A DNA stretch of 64,000 nt, taken from positions 515,001 to 579,000 of the forward strand of contig WPIO01000008.1 in NCBI GenBank assembly GCA_009760855.2. The letters run 5' to 3'. Positions within the stretch are counted from its first letter, which is position 1. Each line of letters begins with the position of its first letter. Positions 25,740 to 36,951 of this stretch are shown piece after piece. The translations under genes were made by a program, and so were the position numbers. This stretch comes from Cristatella mucedo. Lineage: Eukaryota; Bryozoa; Phylactolaemata; Cristatellidae. The notes beneath the pieces were generated by a model. The model was given only the letters and a program-made list of their open reading frames with translations. It was not told the DNA's origin and did not search any database.

Positions 25740-28270
25740 TGGCTGGTGCAGCACAGCCCAGAAAGAGGCAGTCCGGCAGGTGGCGGTGCTATCTTCAAGG
25801 TATTGATATCCGGTTCGCTGTGCGTCTCTGTAAGGCTGTGACCAGCGTGCCGTGCCACGGTGTTACGAACGTGGCGTGCAGCTTCCACGTCCGGTCGCGA
25901 CTAGGCCGCACGAAAGCACAGCGCTCGTATTGGTGTGGGTCTCAGCCGACTCGAGACTACAGGCAACCCTGAACCTTATAGCGTGGCTAGTTACTTGTAG
26001 GTGCTGCACCAATGCACGAAGGTGTGCCGAGAGTATCAGGAACACGGCAGCGACGACGAGCGCTCATACCTTAGCATATTAAGTCCGTATGCATAATGCG
26101 GACAAAGCTGTTTAACAGCAGGGGACGGCTACAGACGTACGGCAACGTCACGTCAGCTCCAATGCCAGCTTCTCGATTCCTCACTGCCTGCCACTATCTC
26201 GGGGCGCCGGTTTTTTATACTATAACTATAGGTTTTATACTATAGGTTTTTCACCTATAAAATATCGCATAATCGCATAATTTCGCAACCGCGTTATAAT
26301 AGCTAACCGTCATAATTAGGCTGGTTTAGCTAGTGCCGCCATTGCAAGAGCTCCAGCAGGACGAGAGCACCTCTCTTCGCCCGTTTCGCAAAGGGCCAAT
26401 CCGGGTACTCGCTCACTATTTGAGCATAGCTGGCCTGAGCAAAGCTGCCACTTCCTCGGGTGTATCGAGGCGTGTGCCGTGGCTTCCTGCTGCTGGCAAA
26501 CTTATCCCTGAATGTATCGCATCGTTATCGCCTGCGGCACGCCACAAGCGAGATCGGTGCTCGAACGAGGTATGCCGGCGCTGCTAGCGAGTTTCCGCGA
26601 GCACTAGCTGACCGGGCATGTCTGCAGCAGCAGAGCCTACTTAATTACTCAGAGCAAAACACGTGTGCGCTCGGAAGGCTCACTCCAGTAGCCGCGGGCT
26701 TCATGCGGACCCGCACGGTCATGCGCTGCAGCCTGAGGTCAGCAGACGGCGGGCGGGCGGGTTGTTGAGTGCGACAGAAGCTGCTGCGGCCATGCAGCAT
26801 AGCGCAGCAGCAGCTCCAGCGAGGCTAGTACGTAGGCTTAAACCTTAAACCTATCGGCGAAGGCTGTGACGATAGTATACCCGCTACGACAGCTGTCCTC
26901 CGACACTGCAGGAGGGCACGAAGGCGAGGCCCCGGCAGAGGCCTCGGCCTTCAGTCAGCGACGCCTTGGCCGCACGTCGATCGCTCGAGTCCGAAATAGC
27001 TAGCAGGCAGCATCCAGAGATCGATTTCGTCGGGCGACCTTCGCGAGGGGGGCACTTCCGCATAAGGGCGGTTCTGTAGGGACGATTCCTTGTTTTTTTC
27101 TCTCCACTCAATAGGTGTCTTCTCAGGCTGGATTCGTGGGCCGCCGCAATATGGGCGCCGCAAACGACCGTGCGCCGCCGAATGGACAGCCGGTCAGCTG
27201 AGCCGGACGCGCAGGCTTCCTCCGATTATCCCCCGTCGGCGGGCTCGTCGGCACTTAATTTTCGTCACCGGGCGCGGTTGAGACTTCTGGTCATGGCGGG
27301 CAAAAAACGGTTATTGCCCTGAGAGACGGCAGAGTACCTGAGAGCGATTATCCCTGTTCTAATGTCCCTCAGCTTCGCTACGCTTCCGGTGATGACCTCG
27401 GCTGCTCCTGGCTCAGTTCGGCTTCCACGTCGACCGTCTTCGAGCAGGGACGCATGCGAGATGCTAGCAGCTTCAGCGAGCCTTACCGATTCAACTTTAG
27501 TGGCTCTTCGCTCTTTGCCTCCGGCCTCTCGTCCGCCGCGAGCGGGAGCTCTTGGCACTGGATCAACTCCACTCCAGACGGATCTCGCGATCAGCCTCGG
27601 AGCAGCGGGCAAGATTAATGGCCGGCTGCTCGCATGGGCTACTTGCGCCATTTTAAATAGCTTTTGCACCCAGATATGGCCGATTAGGCTTAGTCAAGTT
27701 CTAGTAGCTATGTATGAGACCAACCCCTGGCGCCGACCGTCGTTCGCTCTTGTGTGGCCATTAAGTCAGCATCTCGCTCGTCGTGCCGAATGACTCAGCG
27801 GCTCTTCGGACAAGGATCATATTTTGTAGCAAAAACGGGTGGTGACTCAAGCTCTATCCTTGAGCGCTTAATACTGAGCCCTCTCGATGCAGATTTGACC
27901 TACCCAGAGTCGCTGTCTTTCACGGTGGCAGCCGACAATGTCGTCTCAGCGAGCGTGACTCGAGAGCTTTCTGCTACACGATACGAAAATGCGTCCAGCC
28001 ACAATACCACTAAATGGCTGTCAGGCAACTCGAAATCGTTCCCATCTTCGTGAGCTTCTAACACTGCTGAGATGAGAGTGTGCGATTTAGGCAATGGAAA
28101 CAGTCCATGTGTAAACAAGGTCACGATCAAGCGAAGCTAACTTGATGCTGCCGTCGAGTGACAGCTGTCGCTCCTCTGCCTCGCCGTTCGCCACCGGAGC
28201 TTCAGACGGCCAATCAGACTATCTGGCTGACTGCTACTTAACGTGCCACCTCACAGACTACTTAGAAGAC
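25740..28270. other. Unassigned sequence, moderately GC-rich
   Basis: No gene recognised in 2.5 kb. Overlapping open frames of up to 143 codons lie around 26,900-27,800 on both strands without family resemblance. They could hide exons of an unknown gene. Confidence 0.4.
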
Positions 28271-28274
28271 CATC

Positions 28275-28440
28275 GTGCCTGACTTTTGGCCCATGGGTGA
28301 AGGGGCTCGCTCTTCTCAGCCCACGAGGTCGTGGGTTCGAGTCCTCCAGTGGGCGATTTTCCTCGCATTTTTCACTGCAAACGTTGGCGACAGCAGGTCA
28401 GGCACTTCTGCTGCCATATGAATGAGACTGTTGAATCAGC
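28275..28440 (+). mobile_element. SINE-1 copy
   Basis: The head runs GGCCCATGGGTGAAGGGGCT to the B-box GTGGGTTCGAGTCCTCC and GTGGGCGA. The body has a GCGACAGCAGGTCAGGCACTT segment and the end GACTGTTGAATCAGCC. Confidence 0.8.
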
Positions 28441-28752
28441 CTTGACCTTTAACTATGCCTACGTGGCTGCGTAGCAGCAGGCCACTTGGCATACTGCCCG
28501 GTAGACCATCTAACTGGCTACTTCAAAGACTGCCTAGAGGTAAAATATTAGGTGAATGGCAAAGCAATATGGCTGGGGTAGTAAATGATAGCTAGAAATG
28601 GTCGCCACAGTCTCGCCCTCGAGCTAATGAATTTCTACTGAACTTTCAAAAGTAAGCACGATCTACTTACCATACAAATTGCCGACATGGGATGCCGAAC
28701 TGGTCTGACGCCTGCACCGGATGCTGCATAGATCTTATGGCTGCATCCGATG

Positions 28753-28772
28753 CCCCCCCCCCCCCCCCCCCC
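28753..28772. repeat. Poly-C run (20 bp)
   Basis: An uninterrupted C homopolymer; its length may be uncertain in the assembly. A GGCATCCCGTGGC unit is duplicated shortly downstream (28,873-28,903). Confidence 0.95.
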
Positions 28773-29479
28773 GCCGGATTGACGTGAACTAGAGGACCTG
28801 CTCTCAGTCTTGCCATTATTAGGATTGGTCAGTGTGTAGTTGGCCAAAAGATCGAAACCGAACCGATCCTGCGGGCATCCCGTGGCTCGGGGCATCCCGT
28901 GGCGCGTCCGACGGGCCGTAACGAACCCTGTAACTTGCATTCAATAGCTTCTAGAGCCCTGCATTGAATGTGTCTCGAAATCTGCTTGCTGCCTTAATGG
29001 CCAATTGGCCTCTCAGAAAACTGCATTTCAGCTGGCTGCGACGTAGTTTCAGGCTAATTTTCACGTAAATTTCATTATATTTTGCCCTCACTTATAGCTG
29101 GACCGCCACGAGTTGCCCGAAAATATCCGCCTGTTCTGTCTTGTTATCTGCTGAAGTTTTCCACGTGGGTACGACAGTGCACCGATAGTGTGCTAATAGA
29201 TACGAGTGTGGCTTTATTCGTCTATCGACCGCTGGGGCGTTCTTGAATTCTATAGTGGATGTGACGCGTGCTACCGGCATACCTGTCAAGACTGCCTTGC
29301 AAAATCTACCTATTTCGAGTTTTGCTTGTAGCCTAGGAATTAGCTTTTGCTAGGCAATACGGGGGTGTGGGCAGGGCGGGGCAGGAGAGGCTTACTTATA
29401 GTCTGGGGGTAAGCTGCCCGAGCCTCGGTGATCCGGGCCAGACGGAGTCGGATACTGCACTGGAGCAGGCGACTCTTTA

Positions 29480-29565
29480 CTGTCAGCTGCAGGGCGTAAT
29501 TAAACCTGCTGCCAAGACTCCTGTGCCACTGTATAAACGAGGCTGTTGAATAAGCCAGCCTTTAC
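29480..29565 (+). mobile_element. SINE-1 3' half
   Basis: CTGTCAGCTGCAGGGCGTAA, then GCCACTGTATAAACGAGG, then CTGTTGAATAAGCC, matching the SINE-1 end. The tRNA-like head is not clear. Confidence 0.65.
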
Positions 29566-29569
29566 TCTC

Positions 29570-30805
29570 TTTCCTTTGCACACAAGGCGACGATAGCTGA
29601 CATTCGTAAAGAATGGCAAAATGCAATAAAAAAAGAAAGCAAAAGCGAACGTAAACTAATAAGCAAGCAGAATACTTTACAAAGGCACCTTAGTGAAACA
29701 GTAGACCGCTCGGCCTCGCGGTGTGCTGTCACGTGCCATCCTTTATCGCAGCACAGCGAAGGGGCGCGCCTGGCCGGGCTCGCCTGCGCCGAACGCTGCG
29801 AGAGACTTAATCGCTCGTTGAAACGTCAGCGTCCTTGTTTTTGCTTGCAACTCGTCTAGACAGACTCGCTTCGACAGTTGATATTTCATGGCTGGCGTTT
29901 AAAACCGCAGCCACGACAGTATGGCGAGCTTGCCATTATACCTTATATGCTGCTCAGCTTCCGTTTTTAATCTTGCAGCTTATTTCCAAGGAGTAGTACT
30001 ACAGCAGCTTCGAGCGGTGAGCGAATACGGTCGCGCTCTGCCCTCTAGCGCTACCCGTCTCGACCGCTGGCTGCGGCTGAGTAGGAGGGATTAAGGCATG
30101 GCAACGAGTCTGCGGGTACGGTGTCCGCTCTCTGAGCCGCCGGCTCAGGCCGAGCCAGCTCACAGGCGCCTGGCCTAACCCGTCAATGGGTCAAACTTAC
30201 TCATCAAGAACGGCCAGCCGGCGAGCGGCGCCCGCAGGATGTCGGGCTTAGTAGTTTTTATTGTCCATGCAAAGGATGTCGTGAGTCGGCTCTTCTCCAT
30301 TCATAAAATCAGTCTACACGGATGAGAGCCGCGCAGAGAGAAAGACCCTCGACTAGGGTAAACATAGTCGAGGGAGGTGTTGCACTCTGGGATCGATGAG
30401 ACCGGCCGGAAACGATTAGACCAGCAAACCGAAGAGAGCCATCCTGCTGTGGCTACATTAAGCACGGCTGCCGTTAAGCTGCTCAGCAGACGACCTTGCT
30501 GTACTTGCTTGCTGTGGCGTGTTTGCCCTGGACCTAGTTTGAAGATCGTCATTGCATGAATTTCGAGGCATAGGCAGCAACCATACTGTATCTTACGGTG
30601 GATTGTCTCCTATGCGAGCGGACTGTAGCTTTTTGCTGAGACCTCGTTCGAATCAGCAGCCGACATTGGGGGGGGGGGGAACAGGTAGATTACACAGTCG
30701 GGTGACAATGAACTCTACTGGCCATGCTCCTGTCCATCTTAAGATATACTTGTGTGACCGAGCTATGTCGGATCGAGCATCTTTGCCTCTCGGCATCCTG
30801 GCATG
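29570..30805. other. Unassigned spacer
   Basis: No gene recognised. A G-run lies at about 30,668-30,679. Confidence 0.45.
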
Positions 30806-30809
30806 CAAC

Positions 30810-30965
30810 AGCAATAATAACAATAATAATAATAATAAAAGTAATAGTAGAAGTAATAATAGCACTTAACTGTCTGTATATGACCTCTGTAAATAAATCT
30901 CTTTCTAGGCACTTTATATATGCTGAAAAGGAAGCATGATCGATTGTTTGATGATATACCATAAT
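30810..30965 (-). mobile_element. LINE-A tail fragment with (TAA)n
   Basis: (AATAAT)n and (AGTAATAG)n on the plus strand at 30,811-30,866 precede AAATCTCTTTCTAGGCACTTTATATATGC and GGAAGCATGATCGATTGTTTG, which match the LINE-A UTR. Confidence 0.75.
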
Positions 30966-31279
30966 ATATCATATACCAATAATATATAATAGATATACCA
31001 ATAAGTTGGCTTTTTGAAAGTTTGATACAAAAGACTGCTTCTACAGCTAGTCACGTCATCACGTTCGATCCCAGCTAAGGCTTGGTGACTGCTTCCACGA
31101 TGGCTTGATAAGGATCTTACTTGCTCCCCGACTTGGTCTAGACTGGCCTACCGTAATTCAATACTGGCAGGGCTACCAAAAAAACTTAGTCCATTCAGTT
31201 AGTGATGAATGTGGCTGCAAGTTTGGCCGATGAATTCAAGAAATTCCCCGACGCATATTCTTTACTAAACGTTTGCTGC

Positions 31280-31695
31280 CTTTGCTTCCAGTTAATCAAC
31301 GAATGCAGAGCAAAATAATTCTTACTTTGATCGTACGATGGATCGGGTCTGTCTTACCTAGCTGAGCTGCTGCACCAGGTTCAGCCTCTTTGTGCCTTCA
31401 TGTCCTCTCATATGAATAAATTAGCTACTCCATCATTTCACTTTAAGACCGTTGGCGACAAAAGCTTTCGCTCTGCATTCTGCATCCTGCTGTGGAACAC
31501 CCACAATTCCTATGCAAAGATATTTCTCTTGCCCCACCCAGCACCGACTGTAGCACATCCTTTCAAGCTATCAAGTTTTGCTGCTTCCAGGCTACTCACT
31601 TCTTCGCTTGCCCTCCAGATTCGGTGTTACTGCTTCTCATCCTTTCTTCGTTGTGTGAGGTGAGGTCTGTTGGCTACCGTACGCGAACTGAGAGC
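31280..31695 (+). mobile_element. LINE-B C-terminal fragment
   Basis: Plus frames give L-P-V-N-Q-R-M-Q-S-K-I, P-S-F-H-F-K-T-V-G-D-K-S-F and L-L-W-N-T. The last part, CTGTTGGCTACCG, is the complement of the LINE-B segment seen at 17,400. Frameshifts are present and there is no terminal tail. Confidence 0.75.
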
Positions 31696-31789
31696 GAAAA
31701 GAGACGTCGAGTATTCAGCTATAGAGCATTCACCCGCATAATACGTGCAGCTGATTCTCTGCTGCGGAATTACAGACTGAGATGCGCAG

Positions 31790-31960
31790 CTACTGGGCCG
31801 TGGAAACCCATGAGGTAGGGGGCTCTCTCTTTGCGACCAAGGTCGTGGGTTCGAATCCTGCACTGGGCGATCCTTTATTTGTATAGTGCAATTGATGGCG
31901 ATCATCGTTTGTGCTCTTCTGCTGCTTAAACAGAAGAAGCCGTTTGAGCCGCCATGATAT
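31790..31960 (+). mobile_element. SINE-1 copy
   Basis: Head CCCATGAGGTAGGGGGCTC, B-box GTGGGTTCGAATCCTGC, ACTGGGCGATCC, then the body with GGCGATCATCGTTTGTGCTC and the end GAAGCCGTTTGAGCC. Confidence 0.75.
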
Positions 31961-32279
31961 ATTTTTTTTACTTGCACCTATGCGTGCGAGAACTGGTAAT
32001 TTGCCCATGTGCAGGTATCTGGAAATATGTGTATATTAAATGTACGTTGGTCAACATATGCAGGTAAATTCACGGATTATTCAGTATGACAGGCAGTATA
32101 TCTTGAGAGTAATGTAATACATAAAATAAATATTGTATTTACTGCATATTCGACCGTATAATATCTAAGAATTAATGAGGCTGAATCTATGCTAATAGGC
32201 AACCTGCAAATAGAGCAGAAATTATACAGACTAAGAACAGAGCCAATAATGTATAGATCTATGCTTGTTCTGTATATCG

Positions 32280-32352
32280 CCATACGAGAAATTCAATCTC
32301 TATGCAGGTGCTTTGCATAGCACAGCAAGGCTTGAGCCCACGACCTCGGTCG
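32280..32352 (-). mobile_element. SINE-2 fragment
   Basis: TTCAATCTCTATGCAGGTGC and GGCTTGAGCCCACGACCTCG are the tail/head junction of SINE-2. The copy ends at the LINE-A insertion that follows at 32,353. Confidence 0.65.
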
Positions 32353-33100
32353 TTTAATAATAATAATAACAATGCACTTGATAAAGCGCCCTCAGAGAAC
32401 TCAATCTCTTTCTAGGTGCTTTACATTTGCTGCAAAGGGAAATGCAATTGAATGGTGGTAAAATCATGCTTGATAAACAAACAAAATGAATGACGTGGTT
32501 AGGGGTGACATGCACAGGGTCAGCATGCAAATGTGGTTAGTGGCAGCATGCACAGTGTCAGCATGCATAAGCACATGAAAGATGAATCACGGGGACCCAC
32601 TAAATGCTGTCCTAAATAGGTGTTTTTAGGTTCCTTTTAAATGTAGTCAGGTCAGGGGATGTTCTGACGCAGTTCGGGAGGGAGTTCCAGGCTTTGGGAG
32701 CATATGAACTAAATGCACGGTCTCCAAAGGATTTGAGGTTTGTACGAGGTATTTCTAGACTGTTGGATTCCGAAAAGCGGGTGGTACGATGCTTGGCCTG
32801 ATGTGGGAGTATGTCGGAGAGATAGGCTGGAGCCATAGAATGAAGGGACCTAAAAGTGAGGGACAAAACCTTGAAGTCAATCCGTTGCTTGACTGGTAGC
32901 CAGTGCAGGTCGGCGAGAAGTGGAGTAACGTGGCAACTGCGACGCTCACGACAGACAAGCCTCCTAGCTGCAGAGTTTTGCACCAGCTGCAATCGCCTGA
33001 TCGCACATGCTGGTAGGCCAGTAAGCAGTGAGTTGCAGAAGTCGAGACAGGATGTCACGAATGCATGGACCAACTTGGACGTGGTATCCTTATCTAATTA
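32353..33100 (-). mobile_element. LINE-A 3' fragment, near-intact C-terminus
   Basis: The minus frame from about 33,073 reads [15 protein letters not shown], then [23 protein letters not shown] and [17 protein letters not shown], with its stop near 32,612. The complete 3' UTR, the GGGCGCTTTATCAAGTGC tail and (TTA)n follow. It is 5'-truncated near 33,100. By eye it differs from 4,932-5,632 at only a few percent of positions. Confidence 0.9.
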
Positions 33101-33104
33101 AGGT

Positions 33105-33815
33105 AAGCATCTTCACCCCCTGGGCCAAATTGTGGCTGCGTGAAACGGAACCAAGCATGTAGGAAGAAAGCCTAACCTGGAGACTTCTTTTTTTCATTTC
33201 TGCCGACAACCAGTAAAAAAAACGTAAAGATTGCAGCCATTGCACCTTTCATCTTACTCGTCTGCATCGCCTGCTGCATCACGTGAACGCACAAGGTTAG
33301 CAGCATGAGCAGCATTAGCAGCTGAGCAGAACACCTGCTTATATGCCCTCTGGCACCAAAGGATTTGTGGCTATGAGACTCTAATCACTCGCCGGATCTT
33401 TGGATCTTGAAGTGTGAATACCTTGCCTTTAGGATAGGAGCCAGTGGTAAGTTTTGGTGGCAACCAGAGATGCAGGCATCACTTTTTGGCCAAGGAATAA
33501 CGTGCTAAGAGGCATTATTAATACAGCCCTTACACGAGCCGTCGGCGGCCGCTTGCTGCGTGATGACTTTCCCTGGTACCAAGTACTTGATTTGTTTGCA
33601 TAGCCTCGCAGGCAGGAAGGCGGCGGCTTCAGTGGACTGACCCCGATGGAGCGAGATAGCTTGTAGCCCGGCGGTGTGCTTCTTCGTCCTTCACGAGATC
33701 GGCTCCATCTGGAAAGGTCAGAGTTGTGGCCCCTTGGTTTACTCGTGGCTATGCCCCTAGCTACAAAGCTTTGCAGTCAGCTTCCCCACTCAAGACTACG
33801 GGCTGATACTCTGAC
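33105..33815. other. Unassigned spacer
   Basis: No gene or known repeat recognised. Confidence 0.45.
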
Positions 33816-33819
33816 CTGT

Positions 33820-33975
33820 CACCGAGTCTTCGCCCAGAGATGAGACTGCACACACGTTACGATCCAGCGAGTGGGTTCGAGTCCTCCGGCATGCAGATCT
33901 TTATTGCCGACTTCGTAGTGGACCGGCAGGTGCTCTCTTGCGAAGCTTTTGTAAATAAAGCTGCTAAACCAGTTG
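33820..33975 (+). mobile_element. SINE-1 copy, diverged
   Basis: B-box GTGGGTTCGAGTCCTCC, then TCTTTATTGCCGACTTCG, GTGCTCTCTTGCG and the end AAGCTGCTAAACCAG. Confidence 0.65.
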
Positions 33976-33979
33976 TGTC

Positions 33980-35035
33980 TTTCTTTAGTCAAATGTCGGA
34001 CGCAAAAGAAATTAGTTGCTCAACGAGTATCCTTGTTCGGATCCCCTACCCCCAGCTGCTGCTTCGAGTAAAACTTTCTGTGTGCACTTGCATTAACGCC
34101 GGGAGAGAGAGAGTGATTCGCTGCAGCTCGAATGGCTCGTAGAGAGGGAGGTAGTGGGATTTGATTACTACCGACGTTTCAGTTCGATCCTCGGCAGACT
34201 TGGCCGTGCCGTGGCATCTCACAGTGTGCCACCTCCCCTTGGCTCAGCCGATGGCTTTGGACTCTCTCCCGAGCAGCGTGACACTCATAGCCGACGTGTG
34301 AGATAGGAGAGTTGCCGACTCGGAGCACAGAAAGCTGCAAACAGTAAAGAACAGTTCAAAAGAGGTGTCCCCAAAGGTAGGTCGCCGGAAGGGGCACGGT
34401 ACCGAGTGCCTGTCAGAGCAATCTTTTAGGATCAGAGGTAGCACGTTCAGTTCGTTGTCCTTAGAGGACTGAGAACGGCCGGCAGTGACTCCGGTTACAG
34501 AGCCAGATGTGTACATTAGAGTCGCGGAGCTGGAGTAGGCCACAAGTGTGCAAGCTCAAACTTAGCTCTGAGTTGGCTTCTTGAGCGGATGATGTCACCA
34601 GAGGACTCTTGCCAACGAGGGATCGTGGCAAAATTTACTAGATTTTTGATAATTAAACAAGTGGTGGTGTTACGGACTGCAGAAGAGTAACATTGTCGGA
34701 ATAACAGAGAAGAAATAACAGAGATCCGGCGGATCTTCTTCTTTCTTGGATGCAGGAAGAGAGATGCTGGAGAGCTCTAGCTAGTACGATTTGAAAACCA
34801 TGTGATGGATTTTGGAACCAGTGATGGAAGTATTCGTCGAAAGACGCCTTTGTAGAGTGGTGGATACGCAGATCCTCTTTTTAGCAATAGTAAAGATGAA
34901 CGGTTGTATTAGCAGTATCCTGCACATATTTCTTGAATAGTCATATGATCAATTTTGCAACGTCGGGGCTCTGGAACACTATCATTGTAGCCCGAACCGA
35001 TTCGAGCCACTAATTTTCACTAAAGATGCCCACAC
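33980..35035. other. Unassigned spacer
   Basis: No gene recognised. A B-box-like CAGTTCGATCC near 34,180 could be a SINE relic. Confidence 0.4.
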
Positions 35036-35039
35036 CATA

Positions 35040-35212
35040 ATGGTGAGCCGTAATGACCTACTAGGTATAGCGAGTGCTTTTCACGACATCGCTTCAGAAG
35101 TCGTGGGATCGAATCATCCGGTGGGCGATCAGGTATTGCCACTGTAAGCAGTGGTGATAGCCTTACGGGCTCTTCTGCCACTACACAAAAGAGGCTGTTG
35201 AATCAGCTGGTA
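35040..35212 (+). mobile_element. SINE-1 copy
   Basis: Head GTGAGCCGTAATGACCTACT..AGTGCTTTTCACGAC, B-box GTGGGATCGAATCATCC, GGTGGGCGATC. The body has GTAAGCAGTGGTGATAGCC and CTCTTCTGCCACTACAC and ends GGCTGTTGAATCAGCTGG. It is the best match to the copy at 318-443. Confidence 0.82.
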
Positions 35213-35359
35213 ATTTTTTAACACGCTATAAGCAGAACTGCAACTCACTCGTTAGTGCAGCTGGCCAGCATGGCATATGCAAGCCAGGTATTAATTCTAT
35301 AATTATCAAAGGCTTTAACTGCATGTTGAGAGACTTGTCCTTGGGGCTGATACAATACA

Positions 35360-35455
35360 GTAATAATAATGAGACATTTGTATAGCACCTCAAGAGAACT
35401 AAATCTCTTTCTAGCCACCTAAATGTGCTTCGAAGGAAGCACATCAATGGTAAAC
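35360..35455 (-). mobile_element. LINE-A tail fragment
   Basis: AGTAATAATAATGAG is followed by TAGCACCTCAAGAGAACTAAATCTCTTTCTAGCC and GAAGGAAGCACATCAATGG. Confidence 0.7.
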
Positions 35456-35764
35456 GTATGCTGTTAGCCAGAGTTGCACTTATGCAGGTGCTAAGTCACC
35501 AACTTCTATCGCTATTGTCATCGTATAGCTATCAAGGGTCGCTGATCTGGGCTGGGCAAGAGTCAGCTTTTATTAAAAATAGGCAGCAGCACTATGCAAT
35601 GGGCATGTCGAGAAAAGCTGTGCTGAAATCCCACAAGCCTTCGGCTGATGCCGCCCGACAAGCCTGTCGCTATCAGTGGGGTCAACAAAGGAGGTTGTCA
35701 GTATCGGTGGAGTCAACAAAGGAGATTTGGATAAAAAAATACTTAAGGTCAGCTGACTCGGCTC

Positions 35765-35900
35765 TCTCATATACATAGCAGCAGAAGAACCTTAGTGGCT
35801 ATCACTTCTGCTTGCAGTGGGCAATTTAAGAATTGCCTCCTACAGGACTCGAATCCATCTCGAACCCAAACCCCTTCGAGCACTGGGAAACCATTATATT
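35765..35900 (-). mobile_element. SINE-1 fragment
   Basis: The plus-strand text AGCAGAAGAACCTTAGTGGC, TATCACTTCTGCTTGCAGTG and GGACTCGAATCC is the reverse of the SINE-1 body and B-box. A 30-bp GGTCAACAAAGGAG-type duplication lies just before it (35,675-35,735). Confidence 0.6.
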
Positions 35901-36087
35901 TTCGGTGCTTAACTCGGGTTGAGCAAAGCTTCGGCGAGAGTCAGAGACTGCACTGCATCTCCCTAACGAAGCTCCTCTCTGCACCCTCTGACCGTCATTC
36001 TAGTCATCAACACGGGAAAAGCTCTTACTGGTGCCACAGCTTATCGACTGAAGCTGGTGATTACCTAATCAAAGAGGTGCTTATGCG

Positions 36088-36113
36088 AAGAGAGAGAGAG
36101 AGAGAGAGAGAGA
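36088..36113. repeat. Short (GA)n tract
   Basis: About 26 bp of GA followed by (CA)n. Confidence 0.9.
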
Positions 36114-36864
36114 CACGCACACACACAGACAGCAAGCTCAATTAGGACTTGGACAGTGTTACTTGGTGTCTGATCATACATCATGCCAAAGCCGGCCAGT
36201 TTCATCGGCTGGCAAAGCACTTCAACACAGCTCAATGAATGTATGCCACGGTGGAAGCTCGATACCACGGTAGAGGACCGGCTGCCAACGATGCACAGAT
36301 ATTAGGCTGCATGTCGTGCATGCAAACTCTGCATCGAATAGATCGCGTGGCAAGCCTGCTCAGGCAAGCCATCCATTGCAAGCTGTGAAGGGCGAAGCGG
36401 ATGGCCCTACGAAATTTCGGGGAAATTCGCCGGATTGGAGCTAGCACAGCTTGGTCGCTCGCCCTTGCCGAAGGGGGGGGCTGCGTCGTGTGGCCAATCA
36501 CCTCGAGGCTGGCCTGTGTTAAGATCACGACCTTTTCAAGATGAGGGTCGTTTTGAAAATTGTAGCGCATGTCGCAGGATCACCCAGTGAATTGGACCAT
36601 GGGCTAGGGCGCTGGAAGCCAATGCTGCGTCTAATTTTTCGGCTTCGATTCTCGGCGGATGGCATTTGTTCGATTGTTCAGGCTGACGTTCAAGCGTTCG
36701 AAGCATCAGAGCCTCTAGCATCGGCAGGGGCGTGGCATGCTTCCTGTGCGGTTGTGACATGCTTCCTGCGTCCCAAGTGTGCCTAGCTCGATTGCAGCAT
36801 GTGGACGCATGTAACTGAGACTAGACGACCGCAGTGGAGGTGTTCGACCTACGATGCTGGGTTT

Positions 36865-36951
36865 CTAGATCTTGGATCATTCCTAGATCTTGGATCATTC
36901 CTAGATCTTGGATCATTCCTAGATCTTGGATCATTCCTAGATCTAGGATCG
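36865..36951. repeat. 18-bp tandem repeat, 4.8 copies
   Basis: The unit CTAGATCTTGGATCATTC starts at 36,865, 36,883, 36,901, 36,919 and 36,937; the last copy is slightly altered. It reads as L-D-L-G-S-F in the plus frame. Confidence 0.97.
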
